Positions 1 to 11,763 of a stretch of DNA of 64,000 bases are shown here, piece by piece (the stretch's first letter is position 1; each line of letters begins with the position of its first letter). Under the pieces are notes generated by a model. It was not told the DNA's origin and searched no databases. It worked only from the letters and a program-made list of their open reading frames with translations. Source of the stretch: Tomocerus qinae (lineage: Eukaryota > Arthropoda > Collembola > Entomobryomorpha > Tomoceridae); contig CM034546.1 in the NCBI GenBank assembly GCA_020055645.1, positions 11,284,001 through 11,348,000 of the forward strand, given 5' to 3'. The translations under genes were made by a program, and so were the position numbers.

Positions 1-474
1 TTAATAATTTAATGACCGTGGACGTCGAAAGATAATGCTTTAAATGTTTGGATAAAAGCTAGTCTTGAATTCTGTAAAGTCATGATAAGTTATGATAATG
101 TACAAAACGATTTCCGAGATTGCTACTAAGTAGGCATTCGCCTAATACAATACTCACTACCTTGCGTAATTTTAGTAAAAGCATTTTCAAGACAATCAAT
201 CTGGAGTTTATGTTCAGCAATATCAAAACAGTATAAGACAATGATACCCATCTCTAGTACAACCAAAAGGCGACGTTTTCCATAATAATTTAAAAGCAAG
301 TATGGGTATAAGTGTCTAGGCAAACCGTATGCATAAAGTACTAAGTAGCTAGCTGACTAGCTGCCTACTATGTACATGTACCTATTTGTATTATATAAAT
401 ATATGGCCATAATATATATATAGTGGTACAATTCTATAATATAGTCGCACTAATACCTGACTATCTATGTCTTG
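1..474. other. Intergenic, nothing recognised
   Basis: AT-rich sequence with no convincing reading frame, RNA gene or repeat structure that I can see. The only frame above 60 codons is on the minus strand and has no recognisable content. Confidence 0.5.
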
Positions 475-1190
475 GTAGGAGAGCCTAGAAAACCTGCATA
501 TATAACCAATATTACGTAACCTAAAATCCCATCTCCCAAGTGTAGCTCAAGTGCTAGCTGTAACTCTTTTGGACATCGCCTCCTCCCATCAGTATATAAT
601 AAAAATATTTATTCTTATGTATTCTTGTCTCTTGGACTTTGCGGCTTTTTGTTGCAATGCGCAAACGCATAACAATAAGCCCGCCACGGGTTAAAAGTAT
701 TTCGAAATAAACCAATACACATGAATATGCTGTGCTGGATGCCTATCTTTCGAAATCGAGTCACTCATGCTGGGCTACTAGTCAACTATAAACTTAATAT
801 ATGCACGTTCCTTGATTCCTTGAAAGCACAAAAGCAAAATGCGCATGCCCCCTATAAATCAACGAAATAAGTTGTTTCATTTTCACATCAGAACAATAGT
901 ACAAATTCACATAAGATGATTATTGGCGATTGATTAGAAATAATTAGCTAAAGAAGACAATCAATATTCCAAAATCCCGGAATCATATATTTTTCTGATT
1001 TTAAAGGGGAACATTCTGAAAAAAAATAGAGTATTTTATTATTCCCTGTATTTGACACTACGAAATACTGTTATTATTTTGAATTAGAAATTTCTTCATT
1101 TGACCCGGAATTGTTTTCATTACTGTGATGGGTGGCCTACTTAATTTCTCTTGAGTACCAGGTTCACCCCTTAGCTAGTCCATAATATAA
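475..1190. repeat. Dispersed repeat copy, partner at 61536-62510
   Basis: This segment aligns, with many substitutions and small gaps, to 61536-62510 in the same orientation. Shared landmarks in order are GTAGGAGAGCCTAGA, AACGAAATAAGT, TTCCCTGTATTTGA, CTCTTGAGTACCAG and CCCCTTAGCTAG. The partner copy carries a 172-bp hAT-type insertion that is absent here, so this copy shows the empty site. It has no coding potential. It may be an old transposon or a segmental duplicate. Confidence 0.6.
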
Positions 1191-1859
1191 TCCCAGACTT
1201 GGAAAAAATTACCTATCTATAAATATTTACCTGGTAGGAGAGCTTAGGAACGCTTTCAACCTTATCCATTTGTTTTGTTCCGTTAGTAACTACTTATGTA
1301 TGTGTTTTATGGCCTTCCTTGACTAATGACTGCAATAGGTATGGATGGCGCCCACCTCTGGTATTATGCGCTTACGAACTATGGTTATCATACATCTTTG
1401 CAAGATTAATATATATAATCGTAGTTACAATTTTTTTAATCGTTTTGAATTAATCTCTTCCATTTCACAAAATTTCTTTTTTTCGGCTTTAACTTTAAGT
1501 TTGGTTTTTGAGAATTTGAAATGCCTATAGAACTACAAAAACCATTCGAAAGTTGTCGCCCAAATAGATCTCATGATAGACAAAAATGGTAAAAGTAAAT
1601 CCATACATTCATAGAAGATAAAATTTTTGAATCAACAATATAGACAACAACTATATTTAGTATTTGTATTGTAAAGCATACACTATAGTGTTTGTAAATG
1701 GTTTATTTATATATGTATACAAAAAGGGAAGTACAGAACTTTTGGGCATCATAAAGTAAAAGGTCGATACCAAAATAGCTGGAAAAGTATATTAATAGAC
1801 GGAAAAACATGTACATGTATTTACCCAATTGTGTATAGGTACTTCACTTAATACTCAAT
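1191..1859. other. Intergenic, nothing recognised
   Basis: AT-rich spacer before gene A. A 61-codon frame at 1345-1530 has low-complexity, unrecognisable content and I do not treat it as a gene. Confidence 0.4.
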
Positions 1860-2037
1860 AGTATAGTGGCCTTGTGATACATTGTGAGAAATAGTCAGGA
1901 GAATGCACAGTCCAGTCAGACAGACGGTGAGATCCTGCACTATATGACAGTTCTGCTTTAGTTTTCATTATCTCTTTTATTTAGCATTTTATTAAAATCT
2001 ATCATTTGCATACCATTTGAAGACTATTGGCTGGAAG
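1860..2037 (+). other. Non-coding 5' exon of gene A (start approximate)
   Basis: A likely 5' UTR exon ending CTGGAAG before a consensus donor GTAAGT at 2038. It is inferred from similarity of this donor and its surroundings to 4900-5042, which precedes the neighbouring gene B, and from the matching acceptor at 3150 (AAAACAG then GGCGGAT). The 5' boundary is only a guess, because no core promoter motif is clear. Confidence 0.4.
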
Positions 2038-3211
2038 GTAAGTTATCAATTATTATCATTGTTTTACATAATTATCCTGTACTTGATGTGCACTTCTATA
2101 ACCTTGTTACCATATTATTATAATGCATGAAATACAGAAATGTATGACGATATTTTCCTGGTAGTGCAGTGATGTATTTAGTATTCCTCTAAAACTGACG
2201 TGGTAAACATTTAATCATACTAATCACACAAAAACTTAATCGTACGGACGTTATAGAATTTCTCTGTTTCATATCCAAAATATTCAGGATCCCAAATGTA
2301 AGTTGCATACTTTAAAATTATATACTTTTTGATTTTATTTTCTATTAACGGTTACCCCTCATCTAATGGTCCATGACCGAGTTGTGTCCAAAATATTAAT
2401 ATTTTACAATAATGAATAAAATCTGTAATACTAATATTTTACAGATGTGAGTGACCAGTTATCAGTTATAAACGAAAAATATTATTTCATTCGTTTCCAA
2501 AGTTTCCATGCCTAAACTGAAAATTCAGCCAATGTTAGTTTTGAAACATAATTTATACAGTCCAATCATTTATATACCTATAACGTATATAAAGTATTTT
2601 GAGGGCCTTCATGGTTATGGTTTAATAGCTCATGAAGAGTCATTTTAACTCAAAAAATAGTGTTAGATAATAAATTTTTACTCGAATTAGTGGATTTGTA
2701 TTTTGTAATGCATCCTTACAAAAGATAAGTAGAATCAGCAAAGCAATATTAAGCAAAAGCACATGGTTTGCCACATTTAATTCACATGGCACACTTCAGA
2801 TAATTCACTATAGGGGGATGGTAAGATGATATTATATTCCAGTTGCATACAAAAGATGTCGCTGTCTTGTCCGAAGTATTTGATGCACAAGAAAATATTT
2901 TCTCGCACACATGCAGGCACACACTACTCATACTACTACCACCACAGCCGGCAGCCCTGCCATACCCATATTTCCATAATATTATATCAATAAAATCCAA
3001 TAATTAAATTGTAACCTACTAAATATTAGTGCTTAGTAAAAATAATTTGATGAAAATATTATCTAAGTATTATTACTTTCCGAAATCTAATACTATGGTT
3101 AGTTATGATCTGTGACTACGACTACCTATATCATATATATTTTAAAACAGGGCGGATTCAGCTGATACAGGAGACGAGTTTGACCATTCTGACATATTTG
3201 GAAGTAAAGAA

Positions 3212-3499
3212 ATGGCAATTCATGTTCCAATCCGGGCCGAGGGTGATAATACCAACCCAAAAGAGAAATCGAAAGTTATTGAAGATATCGTCAAAGTACA
3301 AGCGGGTTTAAATCAACTGTGCCTAGACCAATTTGAAAAATTCTTGGCTGAACAGAGAGCGCTCGTGGAGAAATCTTTTGAAATGGTTGAAGTTATCATT
3401 AAGGCCAACCAGCAGACGTTGATGGTTCTTAGCGACAATTTGAACAAGCGGCAGGTTGATGTAAAAGAAATCTGTGACAAATTGTTGGCCAAATTATAA
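3212..3499 (+). CDS. Small helical protein, gene A (function unknown)
   Basis: A 95-aa protein that I do not recognise. The coding exon is preceded by a good acceptor (TTTTAAAACAG, intron inferred 2038-3150), and the first ATG after the acceptor is the start used here. The product is rich in Glu, Lys, Gln and Leu with few helix breakers after residue 25, so it should be mostly alpha-helical. There is no signal peptide or TM segment. A polyadenylation signal AATAAA lies at about 3622, roughly 120 nt after the stop. It resembles gene B (5694-5930) in gene structure: a 5' non-coding exon, the same donor and acceptor contexts and one short coding exon. A 44-46-residue helical core can be aligned from Asn-Gln to Asp-Asn-Leu/Met with low identity. 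Reality of the gene is likely; its role is unknown. Confidence 0.55.
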   Translation: MAIHVPIRAEGDNTNPKEKSKVIEDIVKVQAGLNQLCLDQFEKFLAEQRALVEKSFEMVEVIIKANQQTLMVLSDNLNKRQVDVKEICDKLLAKL

Positions 3500-3639
3500 G
3501 ATCAATTTTGAACCGACATATTTTCTATATTGCCACATGTAATCATGTAAGTTCACAAAAAATACAACTTACATTGTATTATAACATAGTAAATTAAAGT
3601 TGTGGAAATAAGGCATACTGGAATAAATTTTTGAATATT

Positions 3640-4890
3640 CGCAATCAAACCTCATGTATTTATTCTTCTTGTTTATGCTCTATTATTCCATTTCTGTTAT
3701 TCAATATTGGCTTTTATTCTGCCCATCCATTATTTATGTTTCCATTCTGGTTATTAAGCAGCTGTAGCTCTGCGTTATGATATTACTAAAAATTGCCAAT
3801 CTGTCTGCCTGTGTCATAGAGATAGTATATTATTGGCTGCCTTGGTTTCTATCACTAGAGACGAAATTACCGTATCTCGCTCTCAGCTTCTCAGTACAAC
3901 ATCTAAAACAGTCACAGCCGGAAATATATTCAAATTGCGGAAAGCCCCTGTAAGTGTAGATAATGGAAGCTTTTTGTACCCTTATTTCGGCCTCAGATTT
4001 CTGCTCCTAGCAGTCCATTGCTATGTTAATGTGTGTATAATGTAGTATTCTGCCATTCCAAATTTCTTTTTCGAACACACGAAAGTTTGAATATAAGTAA
4101 TAATATCTTCAGAATAGGAATCTCTCCGCGCGCTAGGCCGTCGTCCCTGCTACACTAGTATAGCATCTATTCCTTGGGTAAAATCGGACGCACCTCCTGC
4201 CTGAGGCGCGGTTCAAAAATTAAAAACAGCTCGTTTGAAAGGTTATGCGGTAGATCAGTTGAAGGTCAAGTCATACGAGTCAAAAGCCAAAATGGAAATA
4301 GGCACTAAAACGAAATGTAACGTCGCAAATAGGCTGATTATCTCAGTTAATTTTTTGACATGTATTTGAAATGGTTTACCTTACTTGTAGTTGGAACTCT
4401 ATTGTTTAAACCTATAGCTACCAAGATTTATTGTTTTAGGATTTTAAGTCTTTCCTGATGAAAAACAAGCGTTGAGTGTAATTATATGATACTTTCAGTT
4501 TTTGGAGAAAGGAGCTATAGTATAGTTGCCTAATGTCGAATTGTTACATAATTTCAATAAAAAGCATTAACAAGGATAACCCGGGTTTGGTTAGTGTTCA
4601 GTCAAAAGTCTATATTATGACAATGTAGCAATATCCACCTCCTTGAAAACTAGTGTTGTTATATAGCTACAGTAGGATTATAAATAATGTACACTTGGAT
4701 ATTCTGAAAGGTTAATTAATTAGTCATACAAGGTAATTAAGGCAGCAAAGACAGAATAGGTATATCAAAATAGATAGAAAGGTTAATGGTTTATTAATAG
4801 GTGGGCAAATTTATATACTATAATGGGCAACATAATAATAGACGGCCATAACGCAATGGTATATATAATTGTAAATATCAGAACTCATTA
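3640..4890. other. Intergenic between genes A and B
   Basis: No gene recognised. A 70-codon frame at 3833-4045 lacks an ATG start and recognisable content. The promoter of gene B should lie near the right end; a TATATAATT stretch occurs at about 4861. Confidence 0.4.
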
Positions 4891-4899
4891 CACATTACA

Positions 4900-5042
4900 T
4901 TGATTAAAGTTAAAGGCAAGAAAAAGTCAGTTTTATAGACTATATGCAGACTCTTCCATGATAGTCTTAATTTGATTTGCATTATCAATTTCCTTCTACG
5001 CATTGGATTGTCTGTCCGGCATCATATATAAATTTCAGAAAG
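4900..5042 (+). other. Non-coding 5' exon of gene B (start approximate)
   Basis: A putative UTR exon ending CAGAAAG before donor GTAAGTTATTA at 5043. The first 10 bases of the intron match those of gene A (GTAAGTTAT). The intron would run to 5553, where AAGAACAG is followed by GGCGGAT, again as in gene A. Confidence 0.4.
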
Positions 5043-5693
5043 GTAAGTTATTAACTAACATTATTTCGTCAACGTAACTATTCTGTAACATGTTGTGAAT
5101 TTGCAAGTAAACCGATATTTTAGAGGGGTAATTGAGGCCACGAGATCCCGCTGCCGAATTCCACCGAATTATTTGAGCAAGCATTAGTTTAATTAGGAGA
5201 ATTATAATAACCCAGTTAAAACTTTGTTAGAGACATCTCAAAACAAAAACCACCCATTAGTATTCCACAACTTCACTAGGCTAGCATTAGATTGCCTTAC
5301 CTTTGACATACACATTCTACAGGTAATCAGTATATCAGTATCAGTCACACTTTCAATATTTAATTCTATAAATTCTGTATAATAATTCAATATAACAATG
5401 GCATTCTTGAAATGTAATTGTAGTCGAGTAAAATTATATACTGTGCGTGGCATGTTTTTTATTTTGCTAATGGTACGTGCATGTATTACTTAAATGACTC
5501 AGTGTTTAAATAATATAATATATATATGACCTATGACATTTGTTTAAGAACAGGGCGGATAGAATAACTTAGTTACTGCAATGGGGACGAAATAGACTGA
5601 AATCTTGGGGGAAACGATCAGCCCAGTTCAAAACCCAGAATAATAATTAGCCAATAGTTCAATAAAGTCTCACAGTGAGGAAACGAAAAAAAA

Positions 5694-5930
5694 ATGCTTA
5701 ACCAAATAGCAGAATATAATGCATTTCTGATGAAATCGCTTGAAAGACAACGTAGACGTGGAAATAACATGTTTAAATTTCAACGGGCTCTAATTAATAT
5801 TGGGATTGAAGAACGACGTATTCTTCTTGATAATATGACGTTAAGAGAAGAACGACGTGTTGTTGTCAATAATAATGATACTGATGGAAACCATGCAATT
5901 AGAATAAACCGTTCAAGATCGTCTGGTTAA
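5694..5930 (+). CDS. Small basic helical protein, gene B (function unknown)
   Basis: A 78-aa, strongly basic protein (many Arg) with a predicted helical centre and an Asn-rich, Arg/Ser-rich tail. I do not recognise a family. The frame lies in an exon whose acceptor is at 5553; an upstream ATG in that exon at about 5581 gives only a three-codon uORF ending TAG. The start used is the ATG after a run of A residues. Gene structure, splice contexts and direction match gene A about 2.5 kb upstream, so the two look like tandem duplicates whose proteins have diverged almost beyond recognition. It could be nucleic-acid binding because of its charge, but that is a guess. Confidence 0.45.
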   Translation: MLNQIAEYNAFLMKSLERQRRRGNNMFKFQRALINIGIEERRILLDNMTLREERRVVVNNNDTDGNHAIRINRSRSSG

Positions 5931-5989
5931 ACTGCAGAAAAAATTTTATGTATACGCAAAAAGTATATCGCTGTCAGTACTTATTATTA

Positions 5990-6991
5990 ACAATATTAAT
6001 TAATCACTTGTAAATCATGTATAAAACCGTAATTCTGAAAGTTTATATACAGAATTATGATTGATTAAAACTAATTTTATAAAGGGAGTTTTGGATATTG
6101 AATTCTGACTAGGTATCATCATTCCAACTCAACATTCTCTCTGCCCAAGTTTTGCATCACTGTCACATTAATAATTTCTTACATATACAACTACAACTTA
6201 TTCCAGCATAATCAAGTAAGAACAAAATAAATAAAAGTATAAGACTGAGGTAGAGTAAAATAAAACAAACTTAGTTAAATAAATATAAATATCATGATAT
6301 AGTTTCTTAAAACAATGATTGCATAATGGTAGCTATTAGTACATTAATCACCTTTTAATCGAAAAAGTATTACATTTTTATTTTCTTTTTTGATTATGCA
6401 TTGATTTTTAACATTATAATTACCCTACAGCTAATGCTGTATATTATATGTCAGCTGTACAAGTCTCTTATTGGGAATTTGGCCTACATATTAATTGTGG
6501 TTCACAAGTATTATTCCAAACAAGTTATACAGCTAAAACATTTTACTATTACCGATAATATATTATCAAATCGATATTCGTACAGTTAATGTAAAATAGA
6601 CTTATGTTAGAAAATTACATTGATTTTATTTATCCACAAAACAAAAATTAATATATTTTATCCATATAGTTTGCCTTAATAGAGATTAATGAACTATAAT
6701 TCGAAAATGTAATCTTCATAATATAACTTTTGACTTTTGGCCAACAACATTATACGGTTTATACTTATCAATTTCACTCTCACATTAGATTTGAGTTCAA
6801 TGAGCTGAAGCGGTATTCATTAAATATTTCTGCATATTTTTTAAACCAATTTTTGGATTCTTTTACGTTTAAGTTTTTTAAAGTCACTACAATTATAAGT
6901 TGCAATTCGTACTCGTGATACTAAATTAAAAGAAAGCATTAACTGGAATCCATACCCATGACTATGTTTTCCTTGTATTGGTTATCTCTTG
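5990..6991. other. Intergenic, AT-rich
   Basis: 3' flank of gene B and 3' flank of Sas-4, which ends on the opposite strand. Very AT-rich. Two 62-codon frames (6401-6589, 6730-6918) have random-looking content. Confidence 0.4.
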
Positions 6992-9900
6992 CTAAAAATA
7001 ATCTGAACCTGAAGGCTCTCCCGTGTCATAAATGAGATTGCCTGTCGAATCTTTAACACGAACGCGTCCATTCACCCACTTGGTCTCAGATGATCCATCT
7101 TCAAAAAGAGTTTTTACAGTTCCATCGGGATAAACACGTTTGGTGAAATGTTCGTGATGATATTCTTTCTCTCCATTAGTAAATGTAATGCATTTGACAC
7201 CATTAACCTCGCTTACTGCGATTGTGTCATCTGGATAGATATACTCTTCGGTACCATTGGGACGAATTTTTCTAACAATTTCATTGGGATATACAACCGT
7301 TTTAGTACCATCTGGATCCACAGTCTCCACCTGTCCACTGAAAATAATTGGCACATTAAAACAACATGTCTAACATAATCAATCTTATAACATCCAATTT
7401 GAAATGAATCCTTCAATTTAATCACATTTACAAAACACTTGAGGCAGATTTTAGTTTTATTTTCAAAATTAACTAATTCTTAGTCATTATTGGATTAAAA
7501 TGTTTACGTACAACGACATTTCAATGTAAAAGAATAAACTACCAATTCTTCAAAAAAACAATACGAAATGACGTACTTGGAAAATTTCATGACAATGGTT
7601 CCATCAGGACGTGTAGTATGCCATATGTTAGATTCACGGTAGAAGTATTCAATAGTACCATCAGGTCGTAATTCCTTGACATCACCGTTTTGATAAACAT
7701 ACCTGAAGAAATTTAATAATAGGTAACACAAAATCATTATTGTATGTAAGTCAAATGTAACCATAATAAATAATGGTAATAAGCAAAGACCACAAAAAAC
7801 TTACTTGAAGTCACAGCCATCTTTATTTGTATATTTAGTAGTCCCATTTTCCAGTGTCACTACCATTCCTCCATTGGTTAATCTAGTCTCACTTTTAGGA
7901 GAAGAGTCAGCTGATCCATCTTTCCTGTTCTTGATTTTCATTTCCAACAATAATGATTCCTTTTCTTTTAAAAGTTTATGTTGTTCTGCAATTAAATCTT
8001 GTTTGGTAGACAATATTTCATTTTTTTCGTTGTTCCAATCTTCTTTCTCTTTTAATAACTGTAATCTTTCATTGGCCAAACGCTGATTTTCCTCCTCTAG
8101 ACTTTTTGACTCAGAAATAAGGGCTTTCTGTTCATTACGTAAAGAATTAGTGGATTTTAGCAGTATCTCCTTTTCTTGAAGCCATTTTTCTTTTTCTTGC
8201 TCCAGAGATTCTTTTTCTAGACGGACATCCAAAACTATCTTTCGTTGAATCTTGTCTTTTTCTTGTCGAAGTGCTTCCAAGTCGGGTTGCAATTCTTCTA
8301 TAATTTTCAGCAACGAAATTTTGTCTTTCAGTAAATTCTCGTGAACACTTTCCAGATTTTTCTTATCCTCCATAAGCTTCCTGTTAACATTTTTCAAGTC
8401 TTCGGCTACATCTTGGTTTATGTATTCCTGTGCAACAAACTTTTTTGCCAGTTCAGAGAATTTTGAGAATCCAGGTTGAGTGCTCATTGATTCCATCAAC
8501 TCAAATAAGTTAAGTTCTGGATCTCGCTCTGAGTCCGATTCAGTGTATGAACTCTAAATATGAAAACCAAATAGTGATATCCTTGAGATTAAGGTAAATT
8601 GGTATAATTAGTATGAATTAAGTTTATTAAAGGATGTTTGAAAATTATATCAATTTAAAAATGTTTACCAAGCTAGATATATCATCCGTTTCGTGATTTT
8701 TCTGACCAAATTGAAGAATGGTGACGGAATCTTTATTTTTGAGATCCACAGCATGTGCAGCACCATAATTATCAGTTAACTCTAACTTGGCAGGTTTGTC
8801 AGGAAAAATGTTAGAAGGAATGTCAGTTGATTTCTGCAATGGTTGCTGATCAGCTGTTTTCGAAGTTCGACTAGAAGGAAGAAATGTGTCATTTGTAACT
8901 TCTTGTTGAAGCCTGTGAGCATCTACAGTAAAATCTTCAACAACCTCGTCGTCTTCGTCTGAAGATGAAGATAACTTGTCTGAGTCGAGGGCGGAGTGTT
9001 CATACTCTTCAACAGCAACTACAATCTGTTTTGTATTAGGAAGGGAAACTGTTTTTGTTTTTGGCACCATCTCAGACTCTTTCTGAGTCTGGGTCGTTTT
9101 TCTGTAGAATCGTGACATTCCAGAACCTTTCTTAAGAAAGGGTCGTTTTGTAACCGACTTTTGTGTCTTGTCAAAGAAACTTTTTTCGTCTTTCAACTTC
9201 AAAGCATCATCAATTTTATTTTCAGTACAGTCACTAAAGTTGGGTTTTCCAAATTCTTTGATTTCTCTGAATTCATGTTTTACCGTATTTTTGTCTTCTT
9301 CGTTCATTATGTTTGAGTCAAGAGAAACACGGTCAAATGCTAACGAAGAAGGTCGCGGTTGGTCGCTCTGTTTTGCATGATCTTCCTCTAACTCGCTTAG
9401 ATTACATAGCTCTCTCGGATATTCAGGCCAACTACCTTTTTCAGAACCATCGTCACTGTTTTCTTCACTTTGGACATCCCCTTCACTCTTTTTGTATACT
9501 TCGTAGTCACTGTCAAACGAACTAACACTATTTTTAGAAAGAATGTCAAATCTTACCCTCAGTTTGCTCTTCTTTTCAATAAGATCCGTAACTTCCACTA
9601 CAGAAAATGTGTAGTTAAAACTTTAAAAATTAAAACTAAAAGGAATAAATGGTAATTATTTAAACAACTTACAGTTCTCTTTCTGTAGGCGATTAACAAT
9701 TTTTCTCTCCTCTCTCTTCAATAATTGATCTTCGGCTTCTTTTGTTTTGTTTAATCGCGAATCGAGTTGATGAAGATTTTTGAGAGCCTATTTAAAATAC
9801 AAAATACTTCAAATATATTTGCCATTATTTTGACTTACTTATTATCTATTCAGTATTGATATAAAACACAGTATACAGAGTAGGACTGCCTGACCAAAAA

Positions 9901-10597
9901 CTAATAAAAGTATTAATATTGTCACTTTGCTACTAAATGGTAATGATCGACGTATACATAATAAAACTTGTATCATATTGTAACTCATACCTATTGTTAT
10001 GCCAGTGCCAGCTAAGACAAATTGAATAGTAAATACATTATATGATTCTATGTTATATGTTACATTCATCAAACACCTTACTAAGTAATTAAAAAATATT
10101 CATATTCATTGTGACATGACATTGACAATGTTGTGTAGTATGTGTAATGAATAAAATTAAGATGACCAATGAGACAGTTGAATGGAACCAGTTGGCTATT
10201 CACGCAGCCACCTCATTAGCGAGACACCACGACATTAAAAAGATAGACCTGTAGCCGACTTTCGGCCGACCGCCTAATGGTTCATGGATACTGCGGCGGA
10301 CCGAAATTAGGCTGTTGTGTCTATCTTTTTAATGTCGTGGTGCCTCGCTAATGTGGCGCTGCGTGAATAGCCAACTGGTCCATTCTCTGAATCAGTTGTT
10401 CATCAATTTTTCATCAATTTTTTATACAAATATTAATCTAATATCTGCCATACCAAAAGTCTGTTCAGTTGTTTCAGTAAGGGATTATCGGAATCATTGT
10501 TGGTCAGTAAGCTAGTCTCTTCTACACTTTGAAAATTACTGGAAATTAAATCATCCTTGATGTTTTCATGGTCTTCTGGCTTTTGAAGGGGATTCAT
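6992..10597 (-). CDS. Sas-4: Centriole assembly protein Sas-4/CENPJ, six coding exons
   Basis: Sas-4/CPAP recruits and caps centriolar microtubules and is needed for centriole elongation. Coding exons (minus, 5' to 3'): 10597-10454, 9787-9673, 9597-8669, 8553-7805, 7702-7577, 7337-6992. They total 2409 nt (802 aa), all junctions are GT-AG, and phases agree at every join. The diagnostic part is the C-terminal TCP10/G-box domain (about residue 628 to the end), a beta-repeat seen as recurrent Pro-Asp/Asn-Gly-Thr motifs (RPDGTIEYFY, RPDGTIVMKF, DPDGTKTVVY, RPNGTEEYIY, YPDGTVKTLF). Exon 4 encodes a long Glu/Lys-rich coiled coil (about 430-610) ahead of it. Exon 3 is acidic and Ser-rich, as in the disordered middle of the family. 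Length is near that of insect Sas-4. An acceptor just upstream of the start (about 10626) suggests a further 5' UTR exon. Confidence 0.9.
9842..10069 (-). CDS. Small two-TM reading frame in Sas-4 intron 1 (doubtful)
   Basis: An open frame of 75 codons from an ATG at 10069, on the same strand as Sas-4 and inside its first intron. It contains two hydrophobic stretches (around residues 17-38 and 48-72), the second long enough to span a membrane. No family is recognised. It could be an exon of an alternative transcript, a decayed gene, or chance in AT-rich DNA. Confidence 0.2.
   Translation of the reverse strand: MNVTYNIESYNVFTIQFVLAGTGITIGMSYNMIQVLLCIRRSLPFSSKVTILILLLVFGQAVLLCILCFISILNR
10180..10385. 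mobile_element. Palindromic MITE (family M1, copy 1) in Sas-4 intron 1
   Basis: About 206 bp with long inverted arms. The left end GAATGGAACCAGTTGGC is mirrored by the right end GCCAACTGGTCCATTC, and the arms continue through GACATTAAAAAGATAGAC and its complement. There is no coding capacity. A second copy lies at 15900-16085. The superfamily is not assigned, because I cannot define a target duplication. Confidence 0.75.
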
Positions 10598-11269
10598 TTC
10601 TACTGCTGACTGCCAATTTCAATACCTAAAAAATTAAAACACTATTAATCAGCGGCTTTTAATCTTGGAATGAATGTTGAATGTGCAAAATTAAAAATAT
10701 GAATTTTAAACCTAATTGGTAAGTGAACAGAACAGTATTCACTTACTACACATAATTATTTACCACAAAAAATGGTTTATTAAGTAATCAGTTGTCATTT
10801 ACCAGGTCAGCAGTTAGCGGACTTCGAGTGTCGGGTCTTCTAACTCAAACAAGTGACAACAAATTCTGGAAATGACAGAAGTTGGAAGTTACTTCAAACT
10901 TGAAAATCTAACCAGGAATCAACGTAGTTAGAATATCTGAATTAACCCGAGAAAACAATTTACTTTGGAAAATGTGACGAGTGACGACGAGCGAAGCAGA
11001 TGACAAATACTCTCAATCAAACTGTCAACGCAAAGTAACGTGACGATTTTATTGATAAATTCCGAAGTCAACAGTTGACATAGTCTACACGCTGAGGTAG
11101 ATTGGTTTTAAAATCCCCACAAAGTAATCCCATAGAATAATGGCCCATAGTTAACAACCTTGTAAGAAGGGAAGGACAGGTATGATTCACCCCACGCACT
11201 TTACTCTAAGTTGCTCTTCTCTGAATAAACAAAGTATGACATTACACTATGGTGCCTGTTCTGTGGGAT
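10598..11269. other. 5' flank of Sas-4
   Basis: Probably contains the Sas-4 promoter and a 5' UTR exon, whose 3' acceptor would be at about 10626 on the minus strand. I cannot place the transcription start. Nothing else is recognised. Confidence 0.35.
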
Positions 11270-11341
11270 TGTCCGTGAGATTTGTCCCCTGCTTAAAAGT
11301 GTAGGCCTACTCTTTTAAGCAGGGGACAAATCTCACGGACA
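11270..11341. repeat. 72-bp near-perfect palindrome
   Basis: Two 30-bp arms (11270-11299 and 11312-11341) are exact reverse complements. The central 12 bases are themselves GTAGGCCTAC flanked by a single T/T mismatch, so 35 of 36 positions pair with no loop. It could extrude as a cruciform or form an RNA hairpin. There are no transposon hallmarks at its edges. Confidence 0.9.
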
Positions 11342-11763
11342 GAAGCTCAGCGTTCTAACTCTCATTCAACTGTCTTACAGCGTTAGACGAAAAGTTCGAA
11401 TGAGGATAGATTTTCTAACTACAGTTGACAGTCGAATTCGCATTGCAGTCAGAAACTTTAACATCTTCACAATATTGATGTAAACAAAATACAATTTTCG
11501 CGGCATGATCACTCTCATAGCTTAGTAAACCAATACTCTTCGCACAATTCTTATTGAATTATTGGATATTGACCAGCTTTTAGTTTTGTTCTATCTTTAT
11601 CTATAATCCTTGCTTACCTAAAGAAAGCATTTATTGATTGAATTGTACTTTGTCTTATGCCAAAAAAGAAATGAATTTTAAGATGAATGAATAAAAATAA
11701 GTACAAAATGAATTAAAAGTACAACCATTTTCGTCAAACTTCAGTTTTATTCTCACATCATAA
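11342..11763. other. Intergenic, nothing recognised
   Basis: AT-rich spacer between the palindrome and the LINE. No gene or repeat identified. Confidence 0.4.

Noticed and set aside
3833-4045. 70-codon frame after gene A
   Set aside because: It lacks an ATG start and recognisable content.
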